From Takakia lepidozioides (Eukaryota; Streptophyta; Takakiopsida; Takakiales; Takakiaceae), in contig CM060734.1 in the NCBI GenBank assembly GCA_030704615.1, positions 35,666,042-35,730,041 on the forward strand: a DNA stretch of 64,000 nucleotides. The letters run 5' to 3'. Below, piece by piece: positions 11,146 to 22,599 of the stretch (positions are counted from its first letter, which is position 1; the number at the start of each line of letters is the position of its first letter). Both the position numbers and the translations under genes were made by a program. Under the pieces are notes generated by a model, which did not search any database, was not told where the DNA came from, and worked only from the letters and a program-made list of their open reading frames with translations.

Positions 11146-12890
11146 GGAAAACAATGTAGTTACTAACTAGTTCAACAATTCTTATCTGCCTACAGAACAA
11201 ACTGATTAGTTCAGACTGAAAGTGCTACTTCAAAAATTAATAAATGGGAACCTACTACTCTGATCTGAATCCTATTAATTTCTATGGAATGTACTATCTT
11301 GATGCTATGTTTTCAATGCAATCTAGCCTGAAAACCTTACATGGACAACATACTAACTCAACTCAATTTATTTCATTTGTTTTTATTTTTTTGCTTGAGA
11401 GAATTAGAACCTATATGAACTAAACTAAGTCCCATGTTCTTGCAAATAAGTGTGCAGACGGAAAAGATCAACTTCAAAAATTTATACGTGAAGATTGATT
11501 GGTCAGATCTAAATAGCGTTATTTGTGATTGAGAGCATTATCCTCAATCTTTGTTGTCAATAAGAACTAGCCCACAAATTTCACAGGAGAAACATTTTAA
11601 ACCGGCTCGCTATTTGCCAAAACAAACTCGTTACCTTGAACAAAAACAAAACAAAATCCTACTTCTCCCGGGGCGATTTATCAGATTGGCAGGGACAACT
11701 TGGTTGTGGTTGGTATATCGCCTTCAGGTTGCCACACAACGGCAGTAGCAATTTCCTTTGTCTCTTTGATTCTGTTTGTTGTTCAATGATAGGCTTCATG
11801 CCTTGAGTTTAAATTACGATGTACTACCGAGAGCGGTAAACCCTTCACATGACAGGTTTAGAGAAGTTTCCCGCAATATATCATTTTCATCATACAATCT
11901 CCTGACCAGAGAGACATGGTTGTGGACACTAAAGCCTGGCCTGACTGTCTTTAAAGCTAGAATCCCACGTTACACTGGAGTTGTATGTATTATGGTATAT
12001 TCGGATATTCTTTAGGATATTCTTTGCTAGTATTAGTGGGATACTCCAGCAAATATCTCGGAATATTTTTAGAATATTCTTGGAATATTCTTGGACCCGA
12101 GCCTGACCCGAGTCAGCTGCTCACCGCTCACGCTCACGACTTATCCGCCCCCTTCTTGTGGCAGGTCTCTACCTATCATGAGTGCTTCCTTGATCTTCCT
12201 TATGAGATTATTAGATCTACCCCTCTCCACAATTCTCTCTAGAAATAGCGCGATAGAAGCGCGACCCAATTATCCACAACGTAAGCATGAAGTAAAATTC
12301 ATGATCGATTGTTTACTGTTGAGACTTCATTACAGGTTAAAGCAACAAACTTAACAAACCAATATAAGCATCCCTTTGTGGCTTCGATATATTAACAGTG
12401 TGCATATATTCAGCCATTGACCACCTTATCGTATCAGTCTAGTGTTTCTTTGGGTTTCTTAGACCATTCAAGAAATCAAATAGCCATTTATATTTACATT
12501 ACTTATACTTTGTCATAGAACACCCATAATGGAGGATGTGAAACACAGTGGTAAACTAAACGACATTTATTTTTCTTTCATTTGCCACTACATTGGTTAT
12601 GTGGGTTGAGACTAACTCGCGACTGCGGTAGGCCAACAACATCACCATTTTTGCATGCTTTACAATCTTTGATAAAGTAAAAATCATCTTTTCTTATTGA
12701 ACCATCAATCTTCCGGCCTGTTAGCCTTCCTACACCCAACCTATTTTTGCATGTTGTCCCATTTAGGGCCAAGAAGTTTCGTCTTTCCCTTTGTTTCCAA
12801 TACCACAATTAGGGGGTTTGTGACGCCCGCGACGTTATCATGTAAGCACCTTACGAGGATACTGCACTGGCCGGGTTTAGAACGGTTTTT
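11146..12890. other. Intergenic, AT-rich, no gene seen
   Basis: No supported coding region. At 11990-12085 there is a run of related GGATATTCTTTAGG / GGAATATTCTTGG units (short degenerate tandem repeat). A similar GGAATATTC-rich run occurs at about 25960-25990 inside the LTR element leader. Confidence 0.4.
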
Positions 12891-12899
12891 TCTTCAAAC

Positions 12900-14070
12900 C
12901 TTCACTAAAAGTTCACCTCTTGGCCCTTTTCCAGGGCTGCCAGGTTTGGACACGCACTGCAAACGCACACAAACGTGATGTCGTTGGGCTTCACTCCTTC
13001 CCCTATCATTTGCTCATAGGTCTCCAAAGCCTCCATCCCACGCCCCTGTTGTGCATACCCCTGCAAGCATCGTGTATTACAACACCACATCTTGTTCAGC
13101 CATAGTGTTGACATACATGTCCACCAGGGCAATGTTTAGGATGACATCTGGTACAATTCCAGCTTTGACGATGTCACCATGGACCTCTTTCCCCTTTTCC
13201 AGAGCTCCCAGGCTTGCACACACATTGCAAACACAAACAAATGTGATGTGGTTGGTTTTCACCCCTTCGCACACGTTTGTTCATAGGTCTCCAAAGCCTC
13301 CATCCCGCACCCTTGCTGTGCATATCTAGCAATCATCACACTCCACGACACCACATCACGTTCAGCCATACTGTCAAACACTCCATTTGCATCCTCGATG
13401 CACCCACATTTGACATACATGTCCACCAGGGTAGTGTTCAAAATGACATCGGGTACAATTCCAGATTTGATAATGTCACCATGGACCTCTTTGCACTTTT
13501 CCAGGGCTGCCAGGCTTGCACACGCATTGCAAATGCAAACAAACGTCATGTGGTTGGGCTTCACCCCTTTCGCACATCATTTGCTCATAGGTCTCTAAAG
13601 CCTCCATCCCGCGCGCTTGCTGTGCATATCCTACAATCATCGCAGTCCACGACACCACATCTCGTTCAGCCATACTGTCAAACACTCCATACATGTCCAC
13701 GAGGGTATTGTTCAGAATGACATTTGGTACAACTGCAGCTCTGACCATGTCGCCATGGACTCTTTGCCCTTTTCCAGAGCTGCCAGGCTTGCACACGCAT
13801 TGCAAATGCACAAAAACGTGATGTGGTCGGGCTTCACCCCTTCCCCCATCATTTGATGATATGTCTCCAAGGCCTCCTTACCACGTCCCTGCTGTGGATA
13901 CCCTGCAAGTATCGTGTTCCATGACACCACATCTCGTTCAGCCATAGTGTTGAAAACTCCCTTCTCATCCTTAATGCACCCACATTTGGCATTCATGTCC
14001 ACCGGGGTAGTGTTCACAATGACATCTGCAACCACTTTAAGCCTGTATGACCAAAAACCAGCATGCAACC
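12900..14070 (-). pseudogene. Tandem PPR (PLS-type) pseudogene units
   Basis: Reading from 14070 down, the minus strand repeats a unit of about 100 codons at least four times. Each unit contains MAERDVVSWN, an AGYAQQGRGMEALETYEQM-like stretch, GVKPNHITFVCVCNAC, SLAALEKGKEVHGD and PDVILNTTLVDMYVKCGC. This is a P-L-S triplet of a plant PPR protein, an RNA-binding organellar protein. The frame changes between units and several units are shortened. The units are nearly identical to each other, so the array expanded recently or was homogenised. No start or C-terminal DYW part is adjacent. Confidence 0.85.
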
Positions 14071-14569
14071 ATCTTTGCCTAGACTATGCTGAGAAGGCCT
14101 GTATGCTCCTCTCCCATGAATAAAGCTTGACACCATGGCATTCTTCATCCTTCTTCAGATGTCCAGGCAGTATGCAAAAGAGCCTGAGGTCTGCTTATCC
14201 TTTGCTGGGTCTATGACGAACAATAAGGTATGGCATGTGTGACAAACCAGATTTGACATAATTGTGTTCTCATGGATACTACAGAGGGTTATCTAGAGAA
14301 GTATTATATAACGGTGGGCTCAGACCACGCAATCGGCTCCAAAAAAGTGTCTCATGGTGACCACCCCTTCAAGGGTATACTAAAGCCACTGTTTGCAGCA
14401 AATGGCCCACGAGTACAATAGGTGGGGAATGGCCAAAAGGCTCCAGCAACCACCATCAAATCTGTTCATTCTTGCTCGCTTGGCACAGTCTAATAGACCC
14501 AGCACACATTCTCTCCTGCTTGTAAAACAAGATCCCCCGTTCAATTAAGCTGGGCCCAGAAGCACGTAC
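14071..14569. other. Intergenic, no gene seen
   Basis: No exon-like or repeat signal I can support between the PPR array and the NTRC fragment. The final C-terminal NTRC exon was looked for here on the minus strand and not found. Confidence 0.4.
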
Positions 14570-15620
14570 TTGATTTTTTGTTTGTTTTTAAAAAACTGTA
14601 TGGCAGGGGTGCCCATAATACCACCAGCCCTCTGCAATTTCAAGATCTTCTTCAATGTCGATCTCCACAAAATGGATGTCCTGCGCATACTCATCAATGA
14701 CCTGCCGGAACGCAAAGAAGCCAGTCAAGAAAGTTAGAGGGAACAGTGGATTGCATGGGGCCTTGCAGTGTTCCATGTTGTTAAATTATGTACAATTTGT
14801 GTACACCAAATCTACTAAAGAAGTTGGCATGGCACAACACAACAGCTCTAGACTGGCGTGCACATGACTTTAATCACCTTTTCCAACGATGTGTAAGGAA
14901 TGTAGTTCATACCTACCGTGAAAGTTGTGTCATCGTATATATGTAATTTTAACTGGGGAAACTGAGGGAGGTTTATTTGGGGTTTGGAGATGGAGAGAGT
15001 GTCACATTCGTGTGAAAGCCAAACTGTACCTTATTAAGAATAGGTTTGAGTGTTCCGCAAGGCCCGCAAGTAGGTGAAGTGTACAGGACCCCAAGCAACC
15101 GAGGGCTCTCATGATACAGTTTCCTTAGCGCGTACTGTATAAAAGGAAGACAATTAGAGGACTCTTTGATGGATACAATACTACAAAACACTGTTGCTTT
15201 ATTGGATTCTTTCACTCAAACACAATGGACCCACCTCTCAGTTCATGCTCAAATCAAAGGCTCTGTTGCGTTGAAATCGATAAAAAGAAGAGAGTGGTCA
15301 TCAAATCACCATCACTGGTACAGTAACTGGGCCCTAAACTTGCTGAAATATGTTCATGCCTAAGCAGACTGGGCAAGAAAAGGAGAAGAGTGAGAGAAAA
15401 ACAAGAAACGAAAGAGGACATCCATCTAAGCCACGCTACTCACATACCTGGCCTTTATGCTTAGTAAGTGTAATATCAAAGCCCATATCAACATCCTCTG
15501 GTGTGAGTTCCTTCTTAACAACCTCCTCTTGCGTCCACTGCCACCAAACAAGTCCCACTTTCATCGTCAAAAATTCAACATGTTTGGCAGAAATTAATGT
15601 GTGCTTGCAAACTCAGCCAA

Positions 15621-15750
15621 ACCAACTTAGCATGTCCAATGATAAGCATGAAATTGCCTGAAATTATAACGCCACCCGACAATCCACCAACTTAGCATGT
15701 CCAATGATAAGCATGAAATTGCCTGAAATTATAACGCCACCCGACAATCC
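15621..15750. repeat. 65-bp perfect tandem duplication
   Basis: Two adjacent copies, 15621-15685 and 15686-15750, each beginning ACCAACTTAGCATGTCC and ending CCCGACAATCC, with no difference visible. They lie in an NTRC intron. Perfect identity suggests a very recent event or an assembly artefact. Confidence 0.9.
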
Positions 15751-15849
15751 CTCTGTGTTGTGGAGAAAAAAGGTAGGGGACATGGAGCAACAAAATGCAA
15801 AATATAATAATACCTTACTAAAATAAAACCAGCCTGGACTTCTAACTTT

Positions 15850-16038
15850 CTATAGAGGGTAACCCAGTGGTTGGGTATTTGTGCCTTGCCTTTGCATAAC
15901 CTAGGTGATCCTGGGTTCAATCCTTCAACATGTGCCTTCAGACCGTCCAATGGGCCTTTGGCCCGGGTGTTGAGCAGTAGGCTCTGTAAATTCACTGGAT
16001 GTTAAAGAAACTTTATCTTTATCTTTATAGAGGGTAAC
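15850..16038 (+). mobile_element. tRNA-derived SINE with target-site duplication
   Basis: The A box TAACCCAGTGG (15858-15868) and B box GGTTCAATCC (about 15913-15922) are RNA polymerase III internal promoter elements. The body ends in a (TTATC) run, TTTATCTTTATCTTT. The sequence ATAGAGGGTAAC occurs on both sides (near 15851 and 16027) and is the likely target-site duplication, though it overlaps the A box on the left, so the true 5' end is uncertain. It sits in the NTRC intron only about 10 bp from the donor of exon 16154-16047. Confidence 0.75.
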
Positions 16039-16299
16039 AAGTGTACCTGGTGGAACTCCTCAAGAAGATCATTACTGGTCAAATAGCGCTCAACAGACAA
16101 TGCTGCCATGCAGCCAGACCCAACAGCTGTAATTGCCTGCCTCCACTCATGATCCTGTTCATGATTTCCAAAAACAAACCCTTAGCTATCCATGCTCAAA
16201 GTGCACCCCACCTTGAAAGATTTGCTCCTCCAGTCATATGTCCCTTCATCAGTGTTGCACTACCAAAACTAAGAGGACACTACAACACACCCTACGTTA

Positions 16300-16470
16300 T
16301 TTCGACGATTTAGTTTGACGCTGGCGTTGACTGTTGTCACTTTCGACTGTTCCAACCATTTTGCAGTCAAAATTTATATTAAAATATTCGAGATGCTAGA
16401 CAACCGCGAAAATTTTGACTGTAGTGAGAGATTTTGACTACCTAAAATGAGCTGACTGAGACAACCGGTT
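16300..16470. repeat. Possible short non-autonomous element, TTTGACT/GACTG-rich
   Basis: A stretch rich in TTTGACTG, GTTGACTG and CGACTG words starts after CACTACAACACACC and ends near GTAGTGAGAGATTTTGAC. The CACTAC/GTAGTG pair is inverted. Similar CGACTGCTTGACTG wording occurs near 22805. No transposase; family not recognised. Confidence 0.25.
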
Positions 16471-16609
16471 AAGCAATGGCATGTGTAATCACAATATATA
16501 AACTATATATAACAATATATACGTGGATAATAAGAAGTAAAAACATTTAACTATTTTTTCACTGACCCAGCACATTAATAGTAAACTATTCGTGTGCTGG
16601 TTAAGGTTA

Positions 16610-16855
16610 GTGAAACAAAACAACTGAATTATCTTAACGAATGATAAACAAACGCCTTGCTGACAGCTATTGGATGAACGTATGAAAGGTTAGTGAAAGA
16701 GAACAACTGAATTATCTGAATGAATGATAAACAAATGCCTTGCTGGCAGCTGTTGGATGAACGTATGAAATATAATTTGTGTGCACTTGATGAACGTATG
16801 AATGAACGATAAAGCAAACGCCTTGCTGGCAACTATTGGATGAACGGAAAATTAA
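16610..16855. repeat. Three-copy tandem repeat, about 83-95 bp unit
   Basis: Units starting near 16618, 16701 and 16800 share ACTGAATTATCT, GAATGATAAACAAACGCCTTG, CTGGCAGCTATTGGATGAACG. The third lacks the left part. It resembles a decaying minisatellite. Confidence 0.75.
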
Positions 16856-17032
16856 ATGGATGGATTGATAGATTGATGGGAAACCCAAAATCCATCCATC
16901 TACGATACATTCATCCAAATAATTCAAAATGGATTTAGGGTTGCGGGATTGCGTTCACCGATGAGTAAGTTATGGGACTTGATCGTTTTGCTGTGTTTGA
17001 GTGGGAGGATCTGCAGGATATGCAATAGCTTG

Positions 17033-17365
17033 GGTGGACAACCGCAATCGCAAGATGTGGCTTTTCTTAATGTACGATGTGAAGATGTTTGTCCATCCTG
17101 CAAATGTGGGCTCTTAGTATCATGATTTGGTATTCTTCCTGATGTTTACAACGTTCTTGGGAGAGTCGGCTTGGTCTTAGCAGGCCGTGTTTCAATCTCC
17201 GCCCGCTCAGCTGCATCGTGGTGGTTCTCGCAGACCAATCCTCTCGCAGACCAATCCGACATTACCTGACTACAGACACAAGCAGCACAACAAGAGGTGG
17301 TCAGTCAAATCCTCGATGGGTCATGACACAAGGTCGAGGACAATGTGGTGTGTCTCTCTTACGAG
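17033..17365 (+). repeat. Dispersed repeat R1, copy 1
   Basis: This segment (GACAACCGCAATCGCAAG ... GATGTTTACAACGTTCTTGG ... GGGTCATGACACAAGGTC) matches 20078-20410 over more than 300 bp in the same orientation, with small indels. It holds no intact ORF, so it is an unidentified interspersed element. Confidence 0.8.
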
Positions 17366-17799
17366 CGCCATTTGCTCAAGACAATATTCAAAGTTTGCAT
17401 TGACGTGTTCTTCATGGCAAGCTCTTTGCTAGCGATAGTCACATAACTCGTTCTGGGCCCTGTGAAATTACCTCTGTTGTGGAGGAAGGAGTTCTTAGAA
17501 AATCACTGGAAAGGGTACCATGCCATTGCATATTTTCACACCACTTGAGAAAGCTCTACAACCATCCACATGTGGGTCGAAGTTCCCACTGGAGGGTGTT
17601 TAGAAGGTCTGAAAATTGGTAGTAAGTCATGTACATGTTCTGATTTCCTTATCAATGATGGCATATGAAGCTGAAGCCAGGGTTATGCAGGGTGGGTGAG
17701 ACAGTTCCCCGAACCCCAACTGTGGGCTAGTGTAAAATCAATCTGGACTGGATCTGTGTGAGTGCATTATTTTTTACACTGAGAATATTTTGCAAGCAG

Positions 17800-17898
17800 G
17801 AATTCACAGAATTTCAAGGTGTCGAGGAGACTATCTCTTTCATATCTGACTACATGAAGATGCATGGGCCCTTTGATGGCCTTGTTGGTTTCTCTCAG
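17800..17898 (+). pseudogene. Isolated exon of FSH1-type serine hydrolase
   Basis: An acceptor (TTTGCAAGCAG) precedes a 99-bp open exon that starts EFTEFQGVEETISFISDYM, continues HGPFDGLVGFSQ and is followed by a GTAATC donor. GFSQ is the start of the GxSxG nucleophile elbow of the FSH/dihydrofolate-reductase-like serine hydrolase family. No flanking exons were found on either side, so I regard it as a stranded gene fragment. Confidence 0.65.
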
Positions 17899-18198
17899 GT
17901 AATCACTCCTTCCATCTTTTCTACCTTCTTTACAAAGTCCCTTTGCCATATATTAGATGGCAGGGACTTACCCATGAGTGTTATGCATTTACCTTTACAT
18001 GGACGTTGTAACCTTGCAGCCATAGGTCCCAACAGTTGGGAGTCCTCAATGTTGGTTGACAATCTAACTTCGAAATATTTGAGATGGATGCCCTGCCTGG
18101 CAGACTGGTGGTGACTGTTTTATGGGTTGTTGCCAAAAGCTATGGCAGGTGGTCTTGTAGTTGGCAAGAATGAGGTGGATAATGAACTTCATCATGAG

Positions 18199-18350
18199 AG
18201 AGTGTACTGATAAGACATTGTTTGCAGTAGCCTTGTGGCCATAGATGCGCGCACATTGTGTGTGAGAGAGATTGTACTCATAAGACGTTGTTTGCCGTAG
18301 CCTTGTGGCCATTGACCCCGCGCCCAGTTTGAGCGGGAACAAAAGGGACA
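18199..18350. repeat. Two head-to-tail copies of the dispersed TTTGCCRTAGCCTTGTGGCC repeat
   Basis: AGAGAGTGTACTGATAAGAC at 18199 and AGAGAGATTGTACTCATAAG at 18265 each lead into TTTGC(A/C)GTAGCCTTGTGGCC. The second copy extends into CATTGACCCCGCGCCC and GAGCGGGAAC. They are the same family as 1207-1265 and 1945-1992. Confidence 0.65.
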
Positions 18351-18422
18351 AAACCTACCTCTGTCAGGGGCTGACGTTGGTAGTAAGACTTACCTTCATA
18401 TAAAGAATTAATCCGGGGTTTT

Positions 18423-19138
18423 CAGATATACTCTAGAAATCCCTTCACACAAGCATCAATCTGCTGTGTGTGATTTGCCTCTAAATCAGATTTATCCAGC
18501 AGGGTCAAGACTTGCGGATCCAGGTCCAGGACCTTGAGAATCTCTTCTACTCTCTTCTGCCAGGACTTAGCCTGTTTGACAGGGCGGTCCTGTTTCCAAG
18601 ATATAGAGTTGATTAACTTATGATATCTGGTGTTGGGCATATGTTGCAGCTGACCCCACCATCTGACCTTGAATTCATCTCGTCGGGAGCTTAAGGACGG
18701 AATGCCAAACTCACCCCGAACAGCCACATTGGTTGTTTTGGAGCATGCTGACATACACTCCTTAAGCACCCCCACTTGAATGGATTCTAGAGACTTAGCC
18801 TGGTTGGAGTTATCAACCCATATAGCAGATCCGTACTCCAAGGCAGGTCTAATAACGCGGCAAAGCATGGTTTTCTTAACCTCAGAGTTGCCCCCCTGCA
18901 GTGGAAAAATTTAGTGAGCCCCAGAGCTTTGCCCTTGCCAGTTTGAACAACTTTCCGGATGTGTGCATCCCAATTACAATTGGAGGAAAATTCAACTCCC
19001 AGGTAAGTGTAGGAAGGGAGGACCGGGATCTCTTGGCTACCCCACTGCCACTTAAGATCACTTCCTCCCTCTCCTCTGTTGTTGAATGCTACCACTGCAC
19101 ATTTGCTGACAGTAGCCTCTAGCCCCCAAAGATCAAAT
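18423..19138 (-). pseudogene. LINE reverse transcriptase, C-terminal remnant
   Basis: Reading 19138 to 18423 on the minus strand gives RT motif D/E wording (GLEATVSKCAVVAFN), SYTYLGVEFSSNCNWDAHI, then, after a frameshift near 18900-18850, MLCRVIRPALEYGSAIW, GIPSLSSRRDEFKVRWW and a C-terminal tail. This is the post-catalytic part of a LINE polyprotein. The RT core (FxDF, YADD) is absent, consistent with 5' truncation or rearrangement. It is unlike the zinc-finger element at 7181. Confidence 0.75.
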
Positions 19139-19960
19139 TATCGCTTCTCGGTTGTGTGTGAGAGAGAGAAGGAGAGAGAGAAGGTAGAATGTGCTAGTTG
19201 AAAGGAGAAATACAGGTCTAGAGAGGGATCAAGCAGATCTCACTTGTTCCTTCTCTTCAACCACTAGATCTATCAAGTAGGAGATTACCACAATTAGCCA
19301 ATGAGGAGGATTGAAGGGAACCCACACCAAAATACACCCAACCTCTGCCAAAGATGAAACACTTGCAGTGCCCCACCATTGCCACGAGCTGTTTTGTCTC
19401 TATGCAACGTTTGCTGTTTTTTGATCCAAAATTTCATGTCTGGGGGTCCTTGAGGCCCCCTGTTTTGGGAATATCATGCTTCTCACAGTTGCTTGTGTGA
19501 AACAAAGTAGATTCACTGTGCCGCAAGTAGGCCACAGATTTGGCTCATTGACTAACCTGCTTTGAGGCATACTATGTGGGGAAATACTTTCCTGATTTCA
19601 CTCACAAAATGGGCAGGAGTTAAGTTTGAGAGAGCATAAGAAATTTGGGAGCTGAAGAATATTAGCACAAAGTGTCTTTATACAACATACATAAATGTAC
19701 ATTGTTGATGTGTAGCTGTAGAAAAGGATGCAGGAGATAATCAGGTCTATCAGATAATATTTCACTTCTCTTTATTACCCTTGACTCTGATGAACTCAAT
19801 TGCCCTGGTCCTAGAGGGGTGCAATGGCCTACCCAGGATGTCAAGTTAAACTCTGTTCCAAGGTCGTCGTGTTACTGACAATACGGGTTGTCTATTGATG
19901 TGTAGGGGGCAGTCCTGTCCGCAGCTCTTGCAGGCCTTCAAGAGAAGGTATGTTTCTCAA
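19139..19960. other. Intergenic, no gene seen
   Basis: A GA-rich microsatellite (GAGAGAGAGAAGGAGAGAG) lies at 19158-19185. Otherwise no supported feature. Confidence 0.4.
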
Positions 19961-19964
19961 TGAC

Positions 19965-20032
19965 ATAAGGCACCTTCTTCGACGTCTTTCAGCCTGTTTT
20001 GCCCGCTCATCAGACTCGGCCCTGAATTTGCA
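19965..20032 (+). repeat. Dispersed repeat R2 (GGCACCTTCTTC), copy 1
   Basis: AGGCACCTTCTTCGACGTC ... CAGCCTGTTTTGCCCGCTC ATCAGACTCGGCCCTGA. Further copies are at 20403-20466, 20907-20972 and, inverted, 23524-23600. About 65 bp are shared; the element is not recognised. Confidence 0.75.
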
Positions 20033-20077
20033 GCACGGAGCAGAGCAGGCATGAATTTTGTAAAGATCCTTCACGAT

Positions 20078-20470
20078 GGTGCGACAACCGCAATCGCAAG
20101 GTGTGGCTTTTTCTTAATGTACGATGTGAAGAAGTTTGTCCATCATATAAATGTGGGCTGTTGGCTCCTGTTAGTACCATGATTTGGTATTCTTCCTGAT
20201 GTTTACAAGGTTCTTGAGGGAGAGCTTGGTCTTAGCAGGTCGTGTTTCAATCTCTGCTCAGCTGCACCGTGGTTGTTCTCACAAACCAATCCGACAGTTC
20301 TTGACGATGGACACAAGCAGCACACACAAGAGGATCTTTGGGTTGATGGTCTGTCAAATCCTCCATGGGTCATGACACAAGGTCAAGGTCGACAATGTGG
20401 TGAGGGCACCTTCTTCTTCAACCTATTTCTGCCTGTTTTACCCTCTCATCAGACTCGGCCCTGAGATACA
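20078..20470 (+). repeat. Dispersed repeat R1 copy 2, joined to R2 copy 2
   Basis: 20078-20410 repeats 17033-17365. It is followed directly by GAGGGCACCTTCTTCTTC and the R2 block, ending GACTCGGCCCTGAG near 20466. R1 and R2 may therefore be parts of one larger unclassified element. Confidence 0.75.
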
Positions 20471-20485
20471 TATTGAATTCTGTAA

Positions 20486-20642
20486 GTTAGCTTGTTGGGT
20501 GGATCTGTGGTGGTTAGGAGTGACTTTGACAAGTTACTGCCGATGTGGCAGCAGGAAAGTATCCAAAAACAGATAACATAGATTAGGAGAAGCTCGTTGG
20601 TGGATCTATGGTGGTTTTGGAGTGATTTTGACATGTTACTGT
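20486..20642. repeat. Imperfect 50-bp direct duplication
   Basis: GCTTGTTGGGTGGATCTG ... GACAAGTTACTG at 20488-20537 recurs at 20592-20641 as GCTCGTTGGTGGATCTATGG ... GACATGTTACTG. There is no coding content. Confidence 0.7.
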
Positions 20643-20906
20643 AGGTAGGGTTAGGGCGTCAGTGTCAGCTGCTTCAGCTGCTAGCTGCAGCAAGGCAAGG
20701 ATGTGTGCATGATTTGTGCAGAGGTCTGGATAGCTGAAGGAGCAGGGATAGAGTGTGGGTCCAGATTCATCCAAGAGGGCCGAATTTCAAGCTCCAGATT
20801 ACCTATGATTCCCTGTGGAAGGATAGCTACACGAAACCTGCATGGGTAGATGGTGAACTGGAAGCCACAGCACCAACGGCTCAATTGATAAAATCAGGCA
20901 CTGCTA

Positions 20907-20975
20907 ATGAAGGTACCTTCTTCAACAGATTTCACCCTGTTTTTCCCTCTTATCAGAATTGGCCCTAAATTTTCG
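20907..20975 (+). repeat. Dispersed repeat R2, copy 3
   Basis: GAAGGTACCTTCTTCAACAG ... CACCCTGTTTTTCCCTCTTA ... AATTGGCCCTAAATTTTC. A diverged copy of the R2 block at 19965. Confidence 0.65.
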
Positions 20976-21084
20976 TGTTGAATTCTGATACTTTTCTGAC
21001 CCCAGGCAATGGCGGGACAATCGAGGCAAAAAGGTGAATGCTTGTTGGATTACAAAGAGTAGCAGATGCAATTGACCATAGGAA

Positions 21085-21920
21085 CTAGTGTGATAAGTTG
21101 ACATGTATGCCCTGGTGGACATGTATGCCCAATGTGGGTGCATTGAGGATGCAAAGCAAGGAACTTATGTGTACTCTGTTTATATACTGGGTTGGCAGGG
21201 AGGCTTTGGAGATTGTGAATGGGTGATGCTTGCAGGGTATGCTTGCAGGGACTTGGTATGGAGGCTTTGGAGACCTATGATCAAATATTGATGGGGGAAG
21301 GGGTGAAGCCCAACCACATCACGTTGCAGCATACTGGTACTTCACAGCCATGGCGGCTCTCTCAGCCCCTCCATTTTTTTTTCTTTTGGTTTTTTTGGCG
21401 CTGGGAGAGAGCAGCAGCTCTGCTGTCTCCTCCCCCTTGCTTATGCCGATCGTTAAAGGGGAAATTGTCATTCTGAACTCTGCCTTGGTGGACATGTATG
21501 CCAAATGTGGGTGCAGCAAGCCTGATGTGAAGGGAAAGTTTGACAATATGGCTGAACGAGTTGTGGTATTTTGGAGTGCCATGATTGCAAGGTATGTGCA
21601 GCATGGGTATTAAGGCTTTGGAAACATAAGAGCAAATGATGTAGGAAGGGATGAAGCCAGACCAGGCCGTCATGTTCATTTGTTTTTGTAATATGCATAT
21701 GCGAGCCTAGCAGCCCTGGGAAGGGGCAAAGAGGTTTATGGTGACATTATCCAAGCTGGAATTGTACCAGATGTCATTCTGAACATTCCCATGGTGTATA
21801 TCTACGTCAAATGTGAGCCTGGCAGCCATTAAAAGGGCACAAAGGTCCATGATGACATCGTCAAAGCTGGAGTTGTCACTCTAAACACTGCCTTGGTGGA
21901 TATGTATTTCAAGGCAGCCC
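21085..21920 (+). pseudogene. PPR (PLS-type) pseudogene fragments
   Basis: Plus-strand fragments read ALVDMYAQCGCIEDAK, GVKPNHIT, ALVDMYAKCGC, MAERVVVFWSAMIARY, KEVYGDIIQAGIVPDVILN and VVTLNTALVDMYFK, in several frames. They are the same PPR family as the minus-strand array at 12900-14070 but more decayed. Foreign sequence lies at about 21330-21450 (T-rich tract, GGGAGAGAGCAGCAGC). No function is expected. Confidence 0.8.
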
Positions 21921-22089
21921 TGGAAGTGGATGTCACTTTGGGTGACAAGGTAGCTGGCACCACCATTCTCTGGAACTACCTGAATTTATTCTCAAAATGA
22001 TTTCTAATGTTCTCTTGACATGTCCACGATAGTGCTGGACCTAGCTGCACAGCAGATTATCCTTACTCAATGACTTCAGTTGGGCAATG

Positions 22090-22470
22090 ATCTATGGATA
22101 TGGCAACATGGCCCTCATGTTGGTCATTTGTAGAATGTGGCCAAAACTTGTTTTGCAAATCACTCTTGATATAAAACCAGTTTTGAGCCATCCAAATGTT
22201 TTTGGTTCCGACCTGTATTTGTATTCTATGTTTTGTTGTATTTGTAATATATTTTCAATGCAGTGCAGCGAATCAAAAAATTTAAACACAATATCCACTA
22301 ATTCACATACGTACAGATATAAACTAAAAGTAAATGAAAAAAACGAAATAACAGTAATAAACAAAAAAATCCAAATATTAAATAAAAAGCCTCCCAATAT
22401 ATATTATATTATATTTATATGTATATATGTATATACACCTCCAGAGTAAAACATATTTACTAAAATGTGT
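22090..22470. other. AT-rich intergenic block
   Basis: A strongly A/T-biased stretch with TATATTATATTATATT at about 22400 and no coding homology. Open frames here are by-products of low complexity. Confidence 0.5.
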
Positions 22471-22599
22471 CCTCTTTTACTGCTTCACAGTAGAATATTA
22501 CAATATACAAAGTCAAGGAAACTCAATATCACTAATTTACAGTCAAACCATATACTAAACATCATGGAACATAGTAAATATGTTCCACTTTAGTTAAAC

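Larger units (their letters stand above)
14570..16154 (-). pseudogene. NTRC: Partial NADPH-dependent thioredoxin reductase C (NTRC) gene, four exons
   Basis: NTRC is a chloroplast protein with a thioredoxin-reductase part and a C-terminal thioredoxin domain that reduces 2-Cys peroxiredoxins. Four minus-strand exons with correct GT-AG borders and phase 0 are visible: 16154-16047 ([20 protein letters not shown]), 15537-15448 (EDVDMGFDITLTKHKGQ), 15134-15030 ([12 protein letters not shown], then the active site [10 protein letters not shown]) and 14701-14570 (VIDEYAQDIHFVEIDIEED). In the last exon one extra G near 14628 shifts the frame, after which the conserved thioredoxin end is read only in another frame. 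No upstream reductase exons or downstream last exon were found. The CGPC redox motif is intact. It is most likely a duplicated fragment. A sequencing error at the single base is possible, but the missing exons argue against a working gene here. Confidence 0.8.
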
